Source: Maribellus maritimus (GTDB lineage: Bacteria > Bacteroidota > Bacteroidia > Bacteroidales > Prolixibacteraceae). Taken from it: DNA of 64,000 bases. The stretch lies in assembly GCF_022267315.1 (NCBI RefSeq), contig NZ_JAIKLE010000008.1, forward strand, positions 1 to 64,000, in the 5' to 3' direction. Under the pieces are notes generated by a model. That model saw only the letters and a list, made by a program, of their open reading frames with translations, had not been told where the DNA came from and ran no database searches. Shown here one piece after another: positions 63,674 to 64,000 of this stretch. A program made the position numbers and the translations under genes. How positions within the stretch are numbered: position 1 is the stretch's first letter; each line of letters begins with the position of its first letter.

Positions 63674-64000
63674 CTACCTCGCAACTCTTCCTGATGCGTC
63701 TCCGCCCATTAATTTTTCGACTTCATCAACAGTAACCTGGTTAAAATCGCCGTAAATGGTATGTTTCAAACAAGAAGCGGCAACCGCAAAATTCAATGCT
63801 TTTTGGTCGTCATCAGTATATGTCAACAATCCGTAAATGAGACCTCCCATAAAAGAATCGCCACCACCTACGCGATCGACAATGTGTGTAATCTGATAAG
63901 TTGGTGCTTCATACAATTTCTCTCCATCCCAAAGTACGCCCGACCAACTGTTGTGATTCGCATTAACAGAACCTCGCAGGGTTGTGATTACCTTTTTACA
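63674..64000 (-). CDS. kdgK: 2-dehydro-3-deoxygluconokinase, 3' part (start outside the window)
   Basis: The frame is open to the window edge, 108 residues visible. NSWSGVLWDGEKLYEAP and VDRVGGGDSFMGGLIYGL are the PfkB-family ATP-site and catalytic Asp region (GGGDSF). The final part has FAVAASCLKHTIYGDFNQVT. It phosphorylates 2-keto-3-deoxygluconate to KDPG, the substrate of the aldolase next door. First visible gene of the uronate operon. Confidence 0.93.
   Translation of the reverse strand, partial: CKKVITTLRGSVNANHNSWSGVLWDGEKLYEAPTYQITHIVDRVGGGDSFMGGLIYGLLTYTDDDQKALNFAVAASCLKHTIYGDFNQVTVDEVEKLMGGDASGRVAR

Noticed and set aside
1-64000. tRNA, rRNA, riboswitch, insertion sequence, integrase and attachment site
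   Set aside because: No cloverleaf-like, rRNA-like, transposase or integrase sequence was recognised; a covariance search was not possible by eye.

Overview
The window reads as a piece of chromosome from a low-GC, Gram-negative member of the Bacteroidota. Evidence: three secreted proteins end in type IX secretion (T9SS) C-terminal sorting domains; promoters resemble the Bacteroidota TTG-N19-TAnnTTTG form; Shine-Dalgarno signals are mostly weak; and the gene families (DUF4251, DUF4395, DUF4861, GH92, GH51, S46 peptidase) are typical of the group. The polysaccharide-degrading content and the TRAP transporter suggest a marine or sediment organism of the Bacteroidales/Marinilabiliales type. That placement is inference.

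Layout. 1-12.3 kb (+): the end of a large repeat-built T9SS cargo protein, an outer-membrane barrel, a secreted concanavalin-fold protein, a TPR-TM-AraC regulator, and two tandem paralogous secreted metalloprotease-like proteins. 12.4-15.9 kb: a small leader-bearing peptide gene on the minus strand, an 882-base AT-rich gap, then a PqqD-HprK fusion overlapping a nucleotidyltransferase gene, a cassette that looks like peptide modification. 15.9-26.2 kb (-): GH51 arabinofuranosidase, GH92 mannosidase and an S46 dipeptidyl-peptidase in one run, then DUF4251, a GntP permease and a Tat-leader DegT-type aminotransferase. 26.4-35.4 kb: membrane proteins, a 7TM histidine kinase, fumarase, an XRE regulator/membrane protein pair behind a clear palindromic operator, and a Crp/Fnr regulator followed by an FNR-like box and a flavodoxin-fold reductase. 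35.4-45.1 kb: an M14 carboxypeptidase, a pentapeptide-repeat membrane protein, EttA, a YkgJ-type cysteine-cluster protein, and an AraC/GyrI-like/GNAT cassette. 45.2-53.9 kb: lnt in one operon with a 5'-nucleotidase split into two genes, a LysM-amidase, a CHASE histidine kinase, a PiT-type permease and a beta-propeller glycosidase. 54.2-58.0 kb (+): two adjacent M14 proteins, one with all catalytic residues and one with none. 58.1-64 kb: a frameshifted small membrane gene, DUF4861, an MDP-1-like phosphatase, and a minus-strand operon of KDG kinase, KDPG/KHG aldolase and a complete TRAP transporter for uptake and breakdown of uronate-derived acids.

How the parts fit. Much of the window concerns the cell envelope and digestion of outside polymers: glycosidases and peptidases release sugars and peptides, and TRAP plus Eda/KdgK feed 2-keto-3-deoxygluconate to pyruvate and glyceraldehyde 3-phosphate. 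The best candidates for undescribed biology are the PqqD-HprK/nucleotidyltransferase cassette, the active/inactive M14 pair, and the paralogous proteases that each carry a decayed second protease domain. No rRNA, tRNA, CRISPR array, insertion sequence or integrase was seen.
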